A stretch of DNA of 6,329 nt from Chloroflexota bacterium (lineage in GTDB: Bacteria > Chloroflexota > Dehalococcoidia > GIF9 > UBA5629): positions 1 through 6,329 of the forward strand of contig JAPLHL010000024.1 of the NCBI GenBank assembly GCA_026389655.1. The letters are read 5' to 3'. Under the pieces are notes generated by a model that was not told the DNA's origin, made no database searches, and saw nothing but the letters and a program-made list of their open reading frames with translations. The first letter of the stretch is position 1, and the number at the start of each line of letters is the position of its first letter. The position numbers and the translations under genes were made by a program. Shown in pieces: positions 3,493 to 6,329 of this stretch.

Positions 3493-6329
3493 ATGAAGGC
3501 GCTCAGGTACTATTCGATCATATTGATGTCTTTAATTATATCTTCGCTTGCCGGGCTGACATCTCCAGCTACAACATCTGCCCAGGACCTTCAGCTCAAA
3601 TGGCATCAAATGGGTACGCCGGGATCAGTATCCGGCAAGAACGATATATTAAGCCCGTCCGAAGTTAACGGCATGGTCATTGGATCAGATGGTAGGACTT
3701 TTTACGTTTGTGATATCCCCTGGATAGATGGCAGCACCGGAGGGAAGGCGATATACAAATCACTGGATGGCGGAATTTCCTGGAGCGACGATATAGGGAA
3801 ATATCTTTTCAATACAATGTCAGGTGTTGAACAGGCGAACTTCCGTGTCTGGTATATCGCTGTTGCGCCTGACGACATCAATTTTATAGCGGTAGTAACA
3901 AATAATACGAGCAGTAACTTACCGTCAAACGTCTGGCTTTCCAAGGACGGAGGAACTACCTGGGTCAACTCTCTCTGTCCCGCTTTAACTAACATAAGTA
4001 CAATCACAATTTCTTCCATGGCAGGAGATTACCGGGACGTAGCAATCGGCACAAGAACAGGCGCCGGAAACGGCAATATCTGGGTATTGAATAATCACCG
4101 GCTGCTAAACTGGTCCAGGCAAGAGCTCAGTGGAGATATGATGTCTCTAAAGTTTTCACCCGGTTATTCGAATGACAATACTTTAGTAGCAGTTTTTTCA
4201 AATGGCCTGGGAACTTATTTTTCTGCCGGTGTTCATGATATTGTGGCAAACGTAACGGACTGGGCTGCAATATATCAGCAGGGTCCGATTGAGATCACCA
4301 CGAAAGGCGCGGGCAGCTCCCCAAAGGCAAATCAGATACTATCAGCAGACCTCTCGTTGCCTGACAGCTATACCAGCCAAATCGCGACTACACGCAGATA
4401 CTTCATTAGCATAGATTGCCCGGCTACTTCTGCAGGGATCTATCGTTTCGATGATTCTATCGGCTGCCAGCTAATGATCGCCACTTCTTCCAAAAGAATT
4501 TCCAGCATCGCTTATTACGGCAGCTTCTCTTCGGGCAAATTACTGGCAGGGGAAGTGCTCGGTACTGCATGTTCAGCCTCGGTTATGACATGGTTTACTG
4601 ATACCCCTTTTGTGTGTGCAGTCCCTTGCTGGTACCCAGCCATCAAACCACCAACAGGCGGAGCTGGAACCAGCACAGGAACCTCGTATGGAAATGCCCG
4701 TGTAGCATGGTCGCCTGATGGCAAGCTTGCATTTGCTGGAACAGCCAGTACCGATATACTCACAGGGGTTCTAACTTGGCCAAACGCATATCTGGTTGGC
4801 CGAACTCTTGACGAATCCGCCTTTTCCCAAAGTAAGGACAACGGTGAAATATGGAATTCTTTGTCTTTGATCGATACATGTATCAGCACTTTGATTGATA
4901 TCGCCCCGACGCCCGATTGCTCAAGAATATACCTGGCGTCAATCAATGTTAACAACGGTTTTAGCGGCTTCGACAGCGTTTGGACCAGTACGAGTAAGCC
5001 GCTGGGGGCTGTCTGGGAACGGGTGTTGTGTTCTATGACAACCGGTGATAACTGCACAGCAACTCAAAGCGATGTAGCGATAATACGCCTGGCCGGTGAT
5101 AAGCCAGATGGGGAAGTGCTGATCTGGTCAGCACCGGGTACTAACCTGGTAAAATGGTCAATTAATTGCGGCGATAGCTGGAACAATCTCCATCCCGCAT
5201 GGCCGGTTCAGGATATAGCTTTCGAGGACAGCAGGGTTTTGTATATATTAAGCTCAAACGGCCAGGTGCAGAGACTTGGCTACAGCGCAGGTTGGATGTC
5301 ACAATCTAATATCTTCAGTGGCATCGACCCGGCTTACAGTATAACCACAGCGTACACAGGAATGACGCCGGACAACGATAAAGGCGTGGTTATAGTAGGC
5401 GGTGCAGGTACCGGCACATACGATGTAGCTTTTTCTACTGATAGAGGTGCCAGTTTTAAAGAAATTATAAAGAATCCATCAATTCGTGATAAAACAATGG
5501 TTGTTGCCAGCTCTGGATTCAAAAGTGACGGTTATATCCTTGCAATTAATTCCGGCGGCATGTTTGCTTACAGTATTTATACGACCGGCTCGGACCGGTG
5601 GGAGGAGTGGTGGGGTGGCGCAGAATACGGATACCCTGACTCAATTACCGGTCTCTGCATAAGCAGAAACGGAAGTTACTATTTTTGTGACGCATGGTCA
5701 TCACCCTATATCCGTTGGAATTATGCAGCTGCCGGATGGGGTTGGCTTTCATTAGGCTCATCTCCTACTACACGTTGGAGGACATGTGGAGGCCTGGAGC
5801 TTGAACAACCGACAATTACCTATGCAATCGATCAGCAACCATTCTTCCCGCCATATGGCGGTGTCTGGTATTATATTGATGATCTTCTCTGGTCAGGTCC
5901 CAGGCCAACGTCTCCGGTCAACCACTTCACAGTGAGCTGTGATCCAATTACAGGGAGAGCAGGACCAATAGAATTGAAGTGGCTCCCCAGGTCTTTATCC
6001 AGGGGATATGACATATATATTGCAAAAGACATTGATTTCTATATGACTGTGGCTAAAATTGGCAACGATTATGGAAAGCCTTATATTCCACCCGACCTCG
6101 ATCACCCTGCTCTTTATATACGACCGGGAGGAGGAACAGTAACTGACAGTAAAGGAAATTCATGGACAGTTCCTGAGCTTGAGGCCGGCCATTCCTATTA
6201 TTGGAAAATAAAGGTTGTGGAAGTTGCAACCGGAGATGCTATAACAAGCCCCTGGTCATGGCGGGAAAGTTATGATGTCAGGCCCGGCTTTAAAGTGGCA
6301 GCACCTTATCCAGGGGTGCAACTTCTTAG
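3493..6329 (+). CDS. Large secreted BNR/Asp-box repeat protein with Fn3-like domain, under B12 riboswitch (partial, 3' end off window)
   Basis: Function unknown; no enzyme family recognised. The frame is open for 945 codons to the window edge. The ATG has AGGA (3482-3485) 7 nt upstream and starts 25 nt after the riboswitch terminator. Residues 1-30 form a signal peptide (hydrophobic core about 8-22, cleavage probably after TSA at 30). Five Asp-box motifs (S-x-D/N-x-G-x-x-W/F) follow at 90-97, 150-157, 447-454, 556-563 and 648-655, with propeller-like strand segments such as FSPGYSNDNTL (about 221-231) and WSPDGKLAF (about 406-414) between them. This indicates one or more beta-propellers of the sialidase/BNR fold type. 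No sialidase active-site signature (FRIP box) was seen. About 808-930 looks Fn3-like (Trp830, YYWKIKVV near 902-909, SPWSW). The last residues, APYPGVQLL, suggest another domain and perhaps a C-terminal anchor beyond the window. Sixteen cysteines are spread through it. Its place behind a B12 riboswitch and btuF suggests surface corrinoid capture; this is inference. Confidence 0.9.
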   Translation, partial: MKALRYYSIILMSLIISSLAGLTSPATTSAQDLQLKWHQMGTPGSVSGKNDILSPSEVNGMVIGSDGRTFYVCDIPWIDGSTGGKAIYKSLDGGISWSDDIGKYLFNTMSGVEQANFRVWYIAVAPDDINFIAVVTNNTSSNLPSNVWLSKDGGTTWVNSLCPALTNISTITISSMAGDYRDVAIGTRTGAGNGNIWVLNNHRLLNWSRQELSGDMMSLKFSPGYSNDNTLVAVFSNGLGTYFSAGVHDIVANVTDWAAIYQQGPIEITTKGAGSSPKANQILSADLSLPDSYTSQIATTRRYFISIDCPATSAGIYRFDDSIGCQLMIATSSKRISSIAYYGSFSSGKLLAGEVLGTACSASVMTWFTDTPFVCAVPCWYPAIKPPTGGAGTSTGTSYGNARVAWSPDGKLAFAGTASTDILTGVLTWPNAYLVGRTLDESAFSQSKDNGEIWNSLSLIDTCISTLIDIAPTPDCSRIYLASINVNNGFSGFDSVWTSTSKPLGAVWERVLCSMTTGDNCTATQSDVAIIRLAGDKPDGEVLIWSAPGTNLVKWSINCGDSWNNLHPAWPVQDIAFEDSRVLYILSSNGQVQRLGYSAGWMSQSNIFSGIDPAYSITTAYTGMTPDNDKGVVIVGGAGTGTYDVAFSTDRGASFKEIIKNPSIRDKTMVVASSGFKSDGYILAINSGGMFAYSIYTTGSDRWEEWWGGAEYGYPDSITGLCISRNGSYYFCDAWSSPYIRWNYAAAGWGWLSLGSSPTTRWRTCGGLELEQPTITYAIDQQPFFPPYGGVWYYIDDLLWSGPRPTSPVNHFTVSCDPITGRAGPIELKWLPRSLSRGYDIYIAKDIDFYMTVAKIGNDYGKPYIPPDLDHPALYIRPGGGTVTDSKGNSWTVPELEAGHSYYWKIKVVEVATGDAITSPWSWRESYDVRPGFKVAAPYPGVQLL

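Noticed and set aside
4515..5057. Minus-strand open frame of 180 codons
   Set aside because: It is antisense to the continuous Asp-box protein frame, with no recognisable domain and no independent support.
3493..6329. Annotation as a sialidase or glycosidase on the strength of the Asp-box repeats
   Set aside because: Asp-boxes mark the propeller fold and occur in many non-enzymatic proteins. No FRIP box or catalytic signature was seen.

Overview
The window suggests an anaerobic bacterium with corrin- and nickel-dependent metabolism. Protein style (a Fur-family regulator with two CxxC pairs, a BtuF-like lipoprotein, a long secreted BNR-repeat/Fn3 protein) and moderate GC would fit a Chloroflexota relative such as Dehalococcoidia. 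That placement is an impression from the proteins, not a demonstrated identity. Five protein genes fill the window: three on the minus strand (left) and two on the plus strand (right). The outermost gene on each side runs off the window.

Left block (1-1897, minus strand, read from right to left): dtd (D-aminoacyl-tRNA deacylase, GTG start with a good Shine-Dalgarno), then a 136-residue Fur-family metalloregulator, then a CbiM/NikM-type substrate-binding membrane subunit of an ECF nickel/cobalt transporter with the start of a fused CbiN/PDGLE-like C-terminal part. The 67-bp gap in front of the regulator is dense in TTGCAA/TGCAATT repeats. It contains TTGCAA-N4-TTGCAA, which resembles the operator of the nickel regulator Nur, and a separate Fur-box-like palindrome. 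The likely picture is a self-regulated regulator controlling the metal transporter behind it.

Middle (1898-2175): an AT-rich divergent intergenic region with a good sigma70-type promoter (TTGCAA-17-TATAAT) pointing at btuF. No riboswitch is visible there.

Right block (2179-6329, plus strand): a BtuF-like cobalamin-binding lipoprotein, then a well-formed cobalamin riboswitch (B12 box, P5 hairpin, and an exact 6-bp L5-L13 kissing-loop match) ending in a strong intrinsic terminator. Immediately behind it is a very large secreted protein with at least five Asp-box (BNR) motifs and an Fn3-like domain, open at the window end after 945 residues. A secreted beta-propeller-like protein as the direct target of a B12 riboswitch, next to a B12-binding protein, is the most interesting feature here. 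It recalls, by role only, the Bacteroides surface B12-binding propeller BtuG.

Taken together the window is about acquiring cobalamin and its metal or nickel: metal import under a Fur-type regulator on one side, corrinoid capture under a B12 riboswitch on the other, with a housekeeping dtd gene between them.
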